Assembly: GCA_015654635.1 (NCBI GenBank) | Contig: JAATGP010000029.1 | Location: 1-42,838 of the forward strand | Source of the DNA: Alphaproteobacteria bacterium | GTDB lineage: Bacteria > Pseudomonadota > Alphaproteobacteria > Micropepsales > Micropepsaceae | Direction of reading: 5' to 3' | Length of the DNA: 42,838 nt | Shown: positions 19,701-27,036 of the stretch, piece after piece | How positions within the stretch are numbered: position 1 is the first letter of the stretch | Layout: the number at the start of each line of letters is the position of its first letter | Position numbers and translations under genes: made by a program | The notes under the pieces: model-generated | Database searches by the model: none | What the model was told of the DNA's origin: nothing | What the model saw: the letters and a program-made list of their open reading frames with translations, nothing else

Positions 19701-20343
19701 CATCGGCTATGGCGGTCTTGATCATGTGCTCGCGAGTGGGCGCGACGTTAATGTTTTGGTACTCGACACGGAAGTCTATTCCAATACTGGTGGCCAGGCC
19801 TCTAAGGCGACGCCGCTCGGCGCCGTCGCCAAGTTCGCGACGGTCGGAAAACGTGTCGCGCGCAAGGACCTTGCCTTGCAAGCCATCGCTTACGGTAATG
19901 TCTATGTCGCCCAGGTGGCGATGGGCGCTAACCCGCAGCAAACGCTCCTGGCGTTCCGCGAAGCCGAGGCGTGGCCGGGACCGTCGCTGATCCTCGCTTA
20001 CAGCCATTGTATCGCGCACGGCTTCGATCTGCGTCATGGGATGCGACAGCAAGAACTGGCGACGGCTTCCGGCTATTGGCCGCTATTCCGCTTCAACCCG
20101 GCCATGCGCAACGGGGGCGAAGCACCGTTCCGGCTCGACTCGCCACGGCCAACGATTTCACTAAAGGAGTACACCTACAACGAGCTGCGCTATCGCAGTC
20201 TGGCTACCATGAAGCCGCGAGAGGCCGCGGAATTGCTCATCCTGGCGCAGCGCGCCGTCCTTGAGAAATACGCAGAATATGAAGCACTCGCCAGCCGCGA
20301 CGGCAGTCGGTTCCAACCCGACGCCAGCAAGCGCAAAGGCTAA
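16741..20343 (+). CDS. nifJ: Pyruvate:ferredoxin (flavodoxin) oxidoreductase, single-chain
   Basis: This 1200-residue enzyme converts pyruvate and CoA to acetyl-CoA and CO2, reducing ferredoxin. The order of domains is the usual one: domain I from residue 1 (GNTAAAYVAYRVNEVCAIYP), domain II to about 400, the gamma domain (about 410-640), an EKR-type linker, then two [4Fe-4S] motifs, CIQCGQCALACP at 695 and CTGCGICVEVCP at 755. The thiamine diphosphate domain begins with CAGCGE at 830 and includes GDGWAYDIGYGG (about 980) and YSNTGGQ (about 1010). Such enzymes are oxygen-sensitive, so the gene implies anaerobic or microaerobic metabolism. ATG 16741 overlaps the preceding frame. An in-frame start at 16666 would fall inside the ferredoxin module. 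Confidence 0.93.
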   Translation: MTAQTAIMDGNTAAAYVAYRVNEVCAIYPITPSSTMAELADEWSSAGLRNIWGDIPVVQEMQSEGGAAGAVHGALQSGALTTTFTASQGLLLMMPNMFKIAGELTATVFHVAARSLATQALSIFGDHSDVMAIRSTGFALLASGSVQEVHDLALIAQVATLESRVPFLHFFDGFRTSHEVNKLTLLSDDDIRAMIRDDLVRAHRGRALTPEHPVVRGTTHNPDTFFQAREAASPFYAGAPAIVEQAMANFAKLTGRAYRLFEYDGPADAEHVIVLIGSAGETARDTATILNRTGPQKLGVLQVRLYRPFSAAHFLAALPVTTRAVAVLDRTKEPGSAGEPLYLDVVTTLAQATAAGHWPVMPRVIGGRYGLSSKDFTPAMVKAVFDELAKREPRNSFTVGIDDDVSGSSLRFDPGFIIEPDDVVRAVFYGLGADGTVGANKNSVKILAEDEGRYAQGYFVYDSHKSGAQTVSHLRFGPHPIRAPYLIASASFVACHQFAFLDTVDVLALAALGATFLLNCPYGPDEAWNHLPRSVQQEIIDKHLHLFVIDASKVARDTGLGGRINTVLQTCFFAISGVLPREEAVKRIKHMIEKSYARKGADVVAKNFAAVDHTLVHLCEVAIPKTVSSDFERKPIVSPSAPDFVQRFTAAVMAGRGDALPVSAMPVDGTFPLGTAAWEKRNVADEVPVWETDLCIQCGQCALACPHSVIRARFYDDDRLADPNNPAPATFKSAPVNARGYPDSRFSLQFYVEDCTGCGICVEVCPAHSLREPGIKAINMAPKAPALVETERENIAFFERLPANDRALVDFANVRGIQFLEPLFEFSGACAGCGETPYLRLLSQLFGDRLQIANATGCSSIYGGNLPVTPWTTDAQGRGPAWSNSLFEDNAEFGLGFRLAADMHGGMVARLLRDLAPQLGAAFVEALLSAPQIRESEILAQRARVAILKQRLIAMTDESRALDLLSVLDYLVRRSIWLVGGDGWAYDIGYGGLDHVLASGRDVNVLVLDTEVYSNTGGQASKATPLGAVAKFATVGKRVARKDLALQAIAYGNVYVAQVAMGANPQQTLLAFREAEAWPGPSLILAYSHCIAHGFDLRHGMRQQELATASGYWPLFRFNPAMRNGGEAPFRLDSPRPTISLKEYTYNELRYRSLATMKPREAAELLILAQRAVLEKYAEYEALASRDGSRFQPDASKRKG

Positions 20344-20352
20344 GGAGAGACC

Positions 20353-21360
20353 ATGGATCTCAGCACACGTTATCTCGGTTTGGCGCTGCGTAATCCAATC
20401 ATCGTGTCGGCTTCACCCCTCTCTGCGGATGTTGGCATGATCCGGCAATTGGAAGATGTGGGCGCCGGCGCCGTGGTTCTGCCTTCGCTGTTCGAGGAGC
20501 AGATCCGCGAGGAAGAGCGGTTGGTCGACCTGCTGACGAGCGTCGGCGCCGACAGCTCTCCGGAAGCAGGTTCCTATTTTCCAGCCGCCGTCGAATACAA
20601 CGCAGGGCCGGTCGGTTACCTCGAACTGGTCGCAAAGGCCCGCGCCGCGGTCGACTTGCCGATCATCGCCAGCCTGAACGGAACGACCGAGGCCGGCTGG
20701 GTCGATACCGCAAGGCTCATCGAACAAGCGGGGGCCACGGCGCTCGAGCTCAACATCTATCGGATCGCGTCAGACCCTTCGGTGACCGGCGGCCAAGCCG
20801 AAGCCGATGCCGTAGCGCTGTTCCAGGCCGTCCGCGCCAAAGTCAAACTTCCAGTGGCTGTCAAATTGCACCCTTACTTCTCCGCCTTCGGAGCGGTGGC
20901 GCGGCGGCTTGACGATGTGGGTGCCGACGGGTTGGTGCTGTTCAATCGCCTCTACCAGCCAGACATCGATCTCGTCCGTCTCTCCTGGTGCAACGATATC
21001 TCGCTCAGCAGCGCGACCGAAATCCGGCTCGGGCTGCTGTGGCTTTCCCTACTTTCCGGCCAGCTGTTACACGCATCGCTTGCGGCAGGCACGGGCGTCG
21101 AAACCGCAGATGAAGTGGTCAAATACCTGCTGGCGGGTGCTGATGCCGTCATGACGGCATCGGCTTTGCTTCGCCACGGCCCCGGACATCTGCGAACCTT
21201 GCTTGGTGGCCTGGAGACATGGCTCGACGCGCGCAATTTCTCCGCGCTGGCCGACATCAAGGGGTTGATGCGGCACTCCCACCCGAACGCGGAGGCACAG
21301 GAGCGCGACGATTACATCCGCGGCTTGCTAGGCTATCGCGGCCCTTACGTGGAAGTATGA
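20353..21360 (+). CDS. Dihydroorotate dehydrogenase-like FMN protein
   Basis: The 335-residue TIM-barrel protein resembles class 1 dihydroorotate dehydrogenases: STRYLGLALRNPIIVSASPL at the start, IIASLNGTTEAGW, ALELNIYRIASDP, and VAVKLHPYF. The GTGVETADEVVKYLLAGADAV segment is the phosphate-binding part. It belongs to a DHOD-like group often found beside nifJ-type genes, so pyrimidine synthesis is unlikely to be its role. The true substrate is unknown. An AGGAGAG ribosome site precedes ATG 20353, only 9 bases after the nifJ stop, so the two are in one operon. Confidence 0.83.
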   Translation: MDLSTRYLGLALRNPIIVSASPLSADVGMIRQLEDVGAGAVVLPSLFEEQIREEERLVDLLTSVGADSSPEAGSYFPAAVEYNAGPVGYLELVAKARAAVDLPIIASLNGTTEAGWVDTARLIEQAGATALELNIYRIASDPSVTGGQAEADAVALFQAVRAKVKLPVAVKLHPYFSAFGAVARRLDDVGADGLVLFNRLYQPDIDLVRLSWCNDISLSSATEIRLGLLWLSLLSGQLLHASLAAGTGVETADEVVKYLLAGADAVMTASALLRHGPGHLRTLLGGLETWLDARNFSALADIKGLMRHSHPNAEAQERDDYIRGLLGYRGPYVEV

Positions 21361-21414
21361 GACGCAGTTCTGCGACAGGAACAGCGGCCAGATGATCGAC
21401 GGGAAGACAATCGC

Positions 21415-22272
21415 ATGATCCTTATTACGGGCGCTTCAGGGCGCGTGGCGCGGCGAACGGCGGCGTTGCTTGCGGGACGGCCGCTCCGGCTGATGTCTCG
21501 CGATCCGGACGACGTGCCGAGGCTTGAGGACGCGCAAATTGTCCGCGGCGATTTCAACGACCCCACGACGCTCGATGCGGCATTTGCCGGAATCGCCACG
21601 GCTTTTGTCATTTCCGGGCAGGCGCCCCCCGGGAAACGCGCGCTCCTGCACAAAAATGCCTTCGAGGCGGCGGCCCGCGCCCGTGTGCAGCATGTCGTCT
21701 ATTTGTCGTTGAAAGGCTCGGGGCCAAACGCACTTTACCCTTATTGCCGCGATCACTACTCCAGCGAACAATTTCTTGCGCAGACGGGCGTGGCACACAC
21801 CGTGCTGCGTATGGCCTTCTACCTGGATATGTTCCTCGGCAAGTTCGACCAGCTGGGCGTCATCCAGGGACCGGGAGGGGATGGCAGCGGTGCCTTCATT
21901 TCCCGGGAGGATGCAGCGCAGGCCGCCGCTGCGGCGGTCGCAAATCTGCCCGGCGGCATTCTCGACATTACAGGCCCTGAGCTGCTCAGCGTCGCCGATG
22001 TCGCGCATCGCCTCTCGGTCGCCACCGGCAGGGTCCTGCACTACCGGGCGGAGTCGGCCGAGCAAACACGGCGGCGGCTGAGCCAAACCGGCACGCCGGA
22101 ACTGGCCCAGGATCTGGAGGTGGGTTGGTTTCAAACGATCGGCGCGGGCGAGCAAGCGCCGGTGGCCAATGACTATCGGCGCCTCACAGGCAAGGATCCT
22201 CAAACCCTCGAGAGCTATCTCACCGCATTTCCGAAGCTTTTAGATATCCTGCACAAAGCCCAGACTCCGTGA
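21415..22272 (+). CDS. NmrA-like NAD(P)-binding protein (atypical SDR)
   Basis: The 285-residue protein starts with MILITGASGRVARRTAALLA, the glycine-rich Rossmann motif of NmrA/HSCARG-type atypical SDRs. VQHVVYLSLKGSG and HTVLRMAFYLDMFL are further family features. The usual YxxxK catalytic pair is lacking, so it may sense or bind NADP(H) rather than catalyse. It lies 54 bases after the DHOD-like gene and probably ends the operon. It converges with the alcohol dehydrogenase gene at 22390, with no clear hairpin between them. Confidence 0.8.
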   Translation: MILITGASGRVARRTAALLAGRPLRLMSRDPDDVPRLEDAQIVRGDFNDPTTLDAAFAGIATAFVISGQAPPGKRALLHKNAFEAAARARVQHVVYLSLKGSGPNALYPYCRDHYSSEQFLAQTGVAHTVLRMAFYLDMFLGKFDQLGVIQGPGGDGSGAFISREDAAQAAAAAVANLPGGILDITGPELLSVADVAHRLSVATGRVLHYRAESAEQTRRRLSQTGTPELAQDLEVGWFQTIGAGEQAPVANDYRRLTGKDPQTLESYLTAFPKLLDILHKAQTP

Positions 22273-22389
22273 CGTTGCTATCGTCATCCCGGGGCCGGTG
22301 GATGTGAGCACTGTTGACCCCGTCGCCTGCGCGCTGAAGTCATCCGTCCGGGTTTTCATTCGTCGCAGCCTTTCAGCCATGACCGGTTG

Positions 22390-23373
22390 TCATGGTACGA
22401 GCACCGCGGCTCCATCGAACCGGCCGGCCCGCAAGTCTTCCAGCGCCTTGTTGGCTTGCTGGAGCGGGTAGACCGTCGTCTTGACGACTATGCCGATTTT
22501 CGGGACGAGCGCGAGAAAATCGATCCCGTCCTGCCGGGTGAGGTTGGCTACTGACAGCAGTTGCCGCTCTTCCCAAAGAATTCGATATGGAAAGCTGGGT
22601 ATGTCGCCCATGTGGATGCCGGCGCAAACCACGCGCCCACCCTTGCGAACCGCCTTGAGCGCCTGCGGAACGAGATCGCCCTGGGTTGCATAAATGATCG
22701 CCGCGTCGAGCGGCTTGGGAGGCATTTCATCAGAGCCGCCTGCCCAGGTAGCGCCCAGAGCTTTAGCAAAGATTTGCGTGCTGGTATCCCCTGGCCGCGT
22801 GAAGGCGAGGACCTCTCTGCCCTGCCACTTGGCAACCTGAGCAACGATATGGCCGGCGGCGCCGAAACCGTAGATTCCCAACCGCTTACCGTCGCCGGCG
22901 ATCTTCAGGGAGCGCCAGCCGATCAATCCCGCGCATAGCAGTGGCGCCAGTGACACGTCGCTGCCGGTCTCGCCGAGCGGAAACGCAAAGCGCGCGTCGG
23001 CAATGACCGTGGTCGCGAAGCCACCGTCACGCGTGTAGCCGGTGAACATTGGTGCATCGCAGAGGTTTTCCCTCTTCGTCTCGCAATAGGGACAGACGCC
23101 GCAAGTATGGCCGAGCCAGGGAATTCCCACCCGCTCGCCCATGACCAGACCTGCAACACCTAGTGCGATCGCATCGATTCGGCCAACGATCTCGTGGCCG
23201 GGGATGACCGGTGATTTCGGGTCTGGTAACTCACCGTCCAGAACGTGTAGGTCGGTACGACAGACGCCACATGCGAGAACCTTGACCCGAACCTCACCGA
23301 AGCCGGGCTGACGGTCGGGCAGTTCGGTCCATTCGAGCGGGGTCCCCGGCCTGTTGAGCACCATGGCCTTCAT
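22390..23373 (-). CDS. Zinc-dependent alcohol dehydrogenase (AdhP-like)
   Basis: The 327-residue medium-chain dehydrogenase begins MKAMVLNRPGTPLEW. Catalytic zinc ligands are in CGVCRTDLHVLDG (Cys38) and GHE (His60-Glu61). The structural zinc is held by Cys91, 94, 97 and 105 in CGVCPYCETKRENLC. GIYGFGAAGHIVAQVAKW is the NAD-binding motif. It would reduce aldehydes or oxidise alcohols, fitting a fermentative set with the pyruvate oxidoreductase. ATG 23373 is preceded by AAGGACGAG. The frame stays open for 159 more codons, but these are part of a wrecked nnrD gene, not a real N-terminus. Confidence 0.88.
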   Translation of the reverse strand: MKAMVLNRPGTPLEWTELPDRQPGFGEVRVKVLACGVCRTDLHVLDGELPDPKSPVIPGHEIVGRIDAIALGVAGLVMGERVGIPWLGHTCGVCPYCETKRENLCDAPMFTGYTRDGGFATTVIADARFAFPLGETGSDVSLAPLLCAGLIGWRSLKIAGDGKRLGIYGFGAAGHIVAQVAKWQGREVLAFTRPGDTSTQIFAKALGATWAGGSDEMPPKPLDAAIIYATQGDLVPQALKAVRKGGRVVCAGIHMGDIPSFPYRILWEERQLLSVANLTRQDGIDFLALVPKIGIVVKTTVYPLQQANKALEDLRAGRFDGAAVLVP

Positions 23374-23449
23374 GATCTCGTCCTTGTTCCGATTAGAGCC
23401 CTGATTGAGGGCAAAGGTGATATGATTTTCGGCTGACTGGCCATCCGTT

Positions 23450-23945
23450 TGCAGTCTAAGCTTTTGGAGCGCCCGTGGCAGAATGTCTGGCAGATCCTCT
23501 GGACGGCCCCAGCCCGAATTCCGCGGCTGCTGCGCCGTGAAGCCAGACGCAGCGGTCTCGAACTCTGCCATCCCTTGTGCCAGTAGTGCGGCGATGAATC
23601 CAGTTAGGAGATCGCCGCTCTCGCTGGTTGCAAGCTGAGCTGGCACATTGGAATTGATGGTTGCGCGCGTCCGGTGCGGCGATAACGGTATCGGCGCCGT
23701 GAACAAAATAATAGTTCCGCTTTGCTTGGCGGCGGCGCGCACGTTCCAGCTCGTGGCCCTCAAAATAAAACGGCCGCATGGCCCCCCCGACGTGTGGGTC
23801 ATCACGCAGGGCTCGTCGACCGCGCGAAACATATCCTCCGGCGCCTCCATAAATTAAGTCAGTGCGTCGGCGTCGAGGACAGCCGTCCGCTTCGTCGCCA
23901 GTGCGGCGACGGCATACTGGCGTGTCGACGTCTCCAGTCGTGTCG
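23450..23945 (-). pseudogene. nnrD: ADP-dependent NAD(P)H-hydrate dehydratase (NnrD/YjeF C-domain), multiply frameshifted
   Basis: Pieces of one protein appear in alternating frames on the minus strand. In order they are STRQYAVAALATKRTAVLDA followed by DALT, then CVMTHTSGG, FEGHELERAR, AAAKQSGTIILF, HGADTVIAAPD, INSNVPAQLA followed by SGDLLTGFIAALLAQGM, CVWLHGAAAAEFG, and RPEDLPDILPRALQKL. These are the landmarks of the NnrD carbohydrate-kinase-like fold, in the right order. At least five frame changes and a TAA after DALT (23872-23874) make it non-functional. The intact enzyme repairs hydrated NAD(P)H. It lies between SHOCT and adhP on the same strand and was probably an operon member. Confidence 0.72.
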
Positions 23946-24117
23946 ACGAGCAAGTTTTGGCGCATTCCTATGATGACTCTCCGCGTTCATACCGGCGCCA
24001 ATTTTTTTGTTGGACAATTTCGGATACCGTTGAGGGCGAAAAGTCGGGGCGATCACGATCTCGACGTATGTCGACCGCAAACGTCGAAGACAAAAAGGCG
24101 AATGGTCTCAATCAATC

Positions 24118-24354
24118 TTAAGCACTCAAAATATCGGACTTGAGTTGACCGTATTGTTCCCGCGTTATTTCTCCGCGGGCATATCGCTTATTGGGGATAT
24201 CAAGTGCTTGCTTGCGGGGTTACCCATTGTATTTTTGATGCACGCGATAGGTATAGCCCCAGTTCCCGAAGCTCGAAAACAACAGAAAAATGAAGCCGAG
24301 CCAAAGAAACCAGTCCCAACCAAAATACCAATCATTCATGCCGCTGTGAAACAT
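24118..24354 (-). pseudogene. SHOCT-domain small membrane protein, interrupted by one in-frame TAA
   Basis: From ATG 24354 (GAGGAAG just upstream) the frame reads a Trp-rich segment MFHSGMNDWYFGWDWFLWLG, a membrane helix and NWGYTYRVHQKYNG, then TAA at 24220-24222. It continues in the same frame for 33 codons with LDIPNKRYARGEITREQYGQ and ends at TAA 24118-24120. That second part is a clear SHOCT domain, the short C-terminal helix pair found in many small membrane proteins. The family normally has both parts joined. As read, only the 44-residue membrane part is made. It follows the PRC-barrel gene by 67 bases. Confidence 0.72.
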
Positions 24355-24421
24355 CTGGGCTTCCTCAAATTGTTGATGACGAGCTTGTCGTCAAGATGCC
24401 ACTCACGGCCGACGGCATCGG

Positions 24422-25204
24422 TTATGACGCTTCTTGCAACCGCAGATCACCATAGTGTTTATTGAGGTTCTTCTCATAAACCAGATCGACCGCCATCGAC
24501 GGATCGTATGCTGGACTGTCCTTAACCTTCTGACGATTGGCCCCAAGGCTCACCTGCCTATGCTTCCAATCGATCTTTTGCACAGACAGGGGCGAGATCA
24601 GAACCTTTCTGTCGGGCCACCAGTTCATCGTGTCGACGACCAGGTAATGAACACTCCAGTCTTCATCCTCGATTAGAAAGTCTTCGACCTGCCCGATCTC
24701 TCCGTCGCTGGCGAGGATTTGGTAATTGATCACCTCATTGATGCTGCGCAGATCGGGATCGTTCTTGCTTCGCTGTGCGTCGTCGATTGCCTTCTCGCGC
24801 TTGATCAATTCTGGGGATGGCAACGCTGTGTTGACGAGAAAACCGCCACCGTAGCCTGCGAAACCCATATACGAACCGCTGCCCCAATAAGGAGCCCAGC
24901 CGTAGTAGTCATAAATAGTAGTCTCCATCTGGCGGGACACCGGCCGGTCGGATTCGATCTCAGGGCATTTTTGGACCTGCTCCTTGGTCAATCGCACTGA
25001 AAATTGGTGGCCAATGTGATTGACCTCCGCCAAGGCGTTAGGAGGAAGCAGGACTTGGCGACCTGGAAGCCAATTACCGGTATCGATTACAAGCCAACGT
25101 ACCAACCAAGTGGTGTCGTCAAACAGGATGTCTTTGACACTACCAATGAGGCCGTCGCTGGCATGAATGGCATATCCGGTGATCTCTGATTTGTGCCTTA
25201 ACAT
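24422..25204 (-). CDS. Double PRC-barrel domain protein
   Basis: The 260-residue protein has two PRC-barrel domains: about 5-75 (ITGYAIHASDGLIGSVKDIL, then WLVIDTGNWLPGRQVLL) and about 155-230 (VINYQILASDGEIGQVEDFL, then YLVVDTMNWWPDRKVLI). They are joined by a Gly/Tyr/Trp-rich linker around YYGWAPYWGSGSYMGFAGYG. PRC barrels occur in photosynthetic reaction centres and RNA-processing proteins and act in protein contacts. The role here is unknown. Start 25204 has AAAGGAT upstream. The gene lies between slipin and SHOCT genes on the same strand. Confidence 0.85.
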   Translation of the reverse strand: MLRHKSEITGYAIHASDGLIGSVKDILFDDTTWLVRWLVIDTGNWLPGRQVLLPPNALAEVNHIGHQFSVRLTKEQVQKCPEIESDRPVSRQMETTIYDYYGWAPYWGSGSYMGFAGYGGGFLVNTALPSPELIKREKAIDDAQRSKNDPDLRSINEVINYQILASDGEIGQVEDFLIEDEDWSVHYLVVDTMNWWPDRKVLISPLSVQKIDWKHRQVSLGANRQKVKDSPAYDPSMAVDLVYEKNLNKHYGDLRLQEAS

Positions 25205-25278
25205 TGTGAAATCCTTTGGCCAGCAGTGGGCACGAGAAAACTGCAATTCCTCTATCTGCCGTACTGGAAAATGAATCC

Positions 25279-26100
25279 TTAAGCCTTCTGACGCTGGCCG
25301 TCTTTGGGAGCGATAAGAGTAGCGCCGTTGGCCTTGCCAGCATTGTCGAGAATCTCGAGGAACGGCTTGATGATGTCGATCGGCATCGGAAAGACGACGG
25401 TAGAATTCTGTTCCGCACCAATTTCCGTTAGCGTTTGTAGGTAGCGCAGCTGCATCGCGGCGGGAATACTCCCCAGAATCTTGGCGGCATCGACCAGGGT
25501 CTGGGATGCCTGGAATTCCGCTTCTGCATGAATGACCTTGGCGCGGCGGTCGCGCTCTGCTTCGGCCTGTTTTGCGATGGCGCGCACCATGTTTTCCGTA
25601 AGTTCGACAGTTCTGATCTCGACATTACTCACCTTGATTCCCCAGGTCTCGGTCTGGGCGTCGAGGATGGCTTGGACGTCGGTGCTGAGCTTCTTCCGCT
25701 CGGACAGCATTTCATCGAGCTCGTGCTGCCCAAGCACGGCGCGCAGGGTCGTCTGCGCCAGCATGTTGGTGGCGGGAAGGTAGTTCTGAACCTGAATGAT
25801 CGCATGTTCGGGATTGACGACGTTGAAGTAGAGCACCGCGTCTACCTTCATCGAGACGTTGTCGCGCGAGATCACGTCCTGGCTCGGAATCTCGATCACT
25901 TGAATACGCAAATCCACGCGCACCATTTCTTGGACAAACGGGATCATGAGCACGAGGCCAGGCCCCTTGACCTTTTCGAAGCGACCGAGTGTGAAGACAA
26001 CAGCACGCTCATATTCTCGCAAAATCTTGACGCTCGCCCCGATCAAGACGATGACCAGGAGTAGGACAAGCGGTATGATAAACATGCTGAAGGGAAACAT
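25279..26100 (-). CDS. Slipin (SPFH/band 7, stomatin-like membrane protein)
   Basis: The 273-residue protein has one N-terminal membrane helix (IIPLVLLLVIVLIGA), followed by the SPFH domain: REYERAVVFTLGRFEKVKGPG, then VRVDLRIQVIEIPSQDVISR and LRAVLGQHELDEMLSERKKL. A charged coiled coil (AIAKQAEAERDRRAKVIHAE) follows. These are typical of prokaryotic slipins, which form ring-like membrane assemblies and are often paired with a NfeD protein; no nfeD gene is present here. AAGGTG precedes ATG 26100. It is the second gene of the operon that starts with the 61-aa gene. Confidence 0.9.
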   Translation of the reverse strand: MFPFSMFIIPLVLLLVIVLIGASVKILREYERAVVFTLGRFEKVKGPGLVLMIPFVQEMVRVDLRIQVIEIPSQDVISRDNVSMKVDAVLYFNVVNPEHAIIQVQNYLPATNMLAQTTLRAVLGQHELDEMLSERKKLSTDVQAILDAQTETWGIKVSNVEIRTVELTENMVRAIAKQAEAERDRRAKVIHAEAEFQASQTLVDAAKILGSIPAAMQLRYLQTLTEIGAEQNSTVVFPMPIDIIKPFLEILDNAGKANGATLIAPKDGQRQKA

Positions 26101-26208
26101 GATTTTGCACCTTGTTAGAGTGAGACGGATAGACGCCACAGCAATGATGCTCCCGAACGCTCCCACTCGGAACGCCGCGCTGTGTGTGCTGTCGTCTGCT
26201 GAGAAGCG

Positions 26209-26394
26209 TCAGTCGCTCGTTCCTTGGCCCGGAGGCTCATGACCGATGCTGGGTGACACGATATTCTGCCCATCGGTCTCAGACGACGGCACCGCACCGG
26301 CAAACTCACCGGAGACGTCCGGAACCGCAACTTTAACCGGCGCCAAGTCTCTCAAATCGCGAACCTTCGGTTCGACGGGTTTTCTCTTTCGCAT
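26209..26394 (-). CDS. Small 61-residue protein, first gene of the slipin operon, unknown function
   Basis: The protein starts MRKRKPVEPKVRDLRDLAPV, basic and then acidic and Gly/Ser/Pro-rich, probably disordered. I do not recognise the family. A strong AGGAGA ribosome site lies before ATG 26394. Motif promoter 4 points into it with a leader of about 120 bases, like those of the BON and GltD-like genes. The slipin gene starts 108 bases after its stop. Confidence 0.6.
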   Translation of the reverse strand: MRKRKPVEPKVRDLRDLAPVKVAVPDVSGEFAGAVPSSETDGQNIVSPSIGHEPPGQGTSD

Positions 26395-26522
26395 GCTGTT
26401 TCTCCTGGATTTCGTTACAGCTGCTACAGAATCACAACAGCTGCTTATTGACCGCGGCAAACTGCGTCAGAGGGCAAATAAATCACTTCTGCGCACTATG
26501 GATATTCCGCTTCGTTGCACGG

Positions 26523-26570
26523 AGCGTAGGCGGTTGGTCATCCGAGCACACAGGTTCGGAAATTACTCAG
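26523..26570 (-). promoter_or_regulatory. Motif promoter 4 (slipin-PRC-SHOCT-nnrD-adhP)
   Basis: On the minus strand, CTGAGTAATTTCCGAA (26570-26555) matches the consensus at every position. A -10-like TACGCT (26528-26523) follows after 26 bases. The 61-aa gene starts at 26394. Confidence 0.6.
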
Positions 26571-26654
26571 TGCCTTGGCTGAATGATCAGCAACGGCAGT
26601 ATTCCCTGAGTTTGACCGTGGTCGGAACCGTTACATCGCGTTCATGCGAATAAC

Positions 26655-26698
26655 GTGAGTAATTTCGGAGCCTCCCTCCGCTCGTCAGTTTGTATCAC
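26655..26698 (+). promoter_or_regulatory. Motif promoter 5, without an obvious target gene
   Basis: GTGAGTAATTTCGGAG (26655-26670) has two changes in the 3' part of the motif. TATCAC (26693-26698) lies 22 bases downstream. The nearest rightward gene is the DUF1778 antitoxin, 338 bases further on. Confidence 0.42.
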
Positions 26699-27036
26699 TG
26701 CCAGCATTCCACTTTGGAAATGCCGACCTGCCACCGCATCAGGGCGAACGTCTTGAGAAGGTCATGCGAGCGTCGTGTATCTCTGTAGTCCCCCCCATCC
26801 TCCGTCAGGTGCAACCAGGCGAAGGGCTGCATCACTGATCTACAGACCTTTCACACAATCTGGCGGCTTGGCATCGCCGACATAATCGTTCAGACCTGTG
26901 GTTACACCCATACCCGTTTGACTGCCCACGTCGCTAAGGGATTGAGGAGTTGGAAATCTGGTACTTCCCAACACCCATCCGTCATGGTATTGCAATTTGC
27001 ACTACACCTTCTATAATTCGCAAGAAGAGGTGCCCT

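Larger units (their letters stand above)
26395..27036. other. Control region with two outward-facing motif copies; no gene seen
   Basis: It contains motif promoter 4 toward the slipin operon and motif promoter 5 toward the right (both listed separately). Right of promoter 5 the longest plausible frame is a 24-codon one at 26764 with AGAAGG upstream, which I do not call. The gene once driven by promoter 5 may have been displaced by the mobile DNA that begins near 27000. Confidence 0.45.

Noticed and set aside
23374..23850. A 486-residue alcohol dehydrogenase with a novel 159-residue N-terminal domain.
   Set aside because: The extension is made of NnrD pieces with frame changes, and a good ribosome site precedes ATG 23373 where homologues start.
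16430..24222. TAA read as a sense codon in this organism, given two in-frame TAAs.
   Set aside because: TAA is used as a normal stop elsewhere, for example at the end of nifJ (20341-20343), where a ribosome site and the next gene follow at once.
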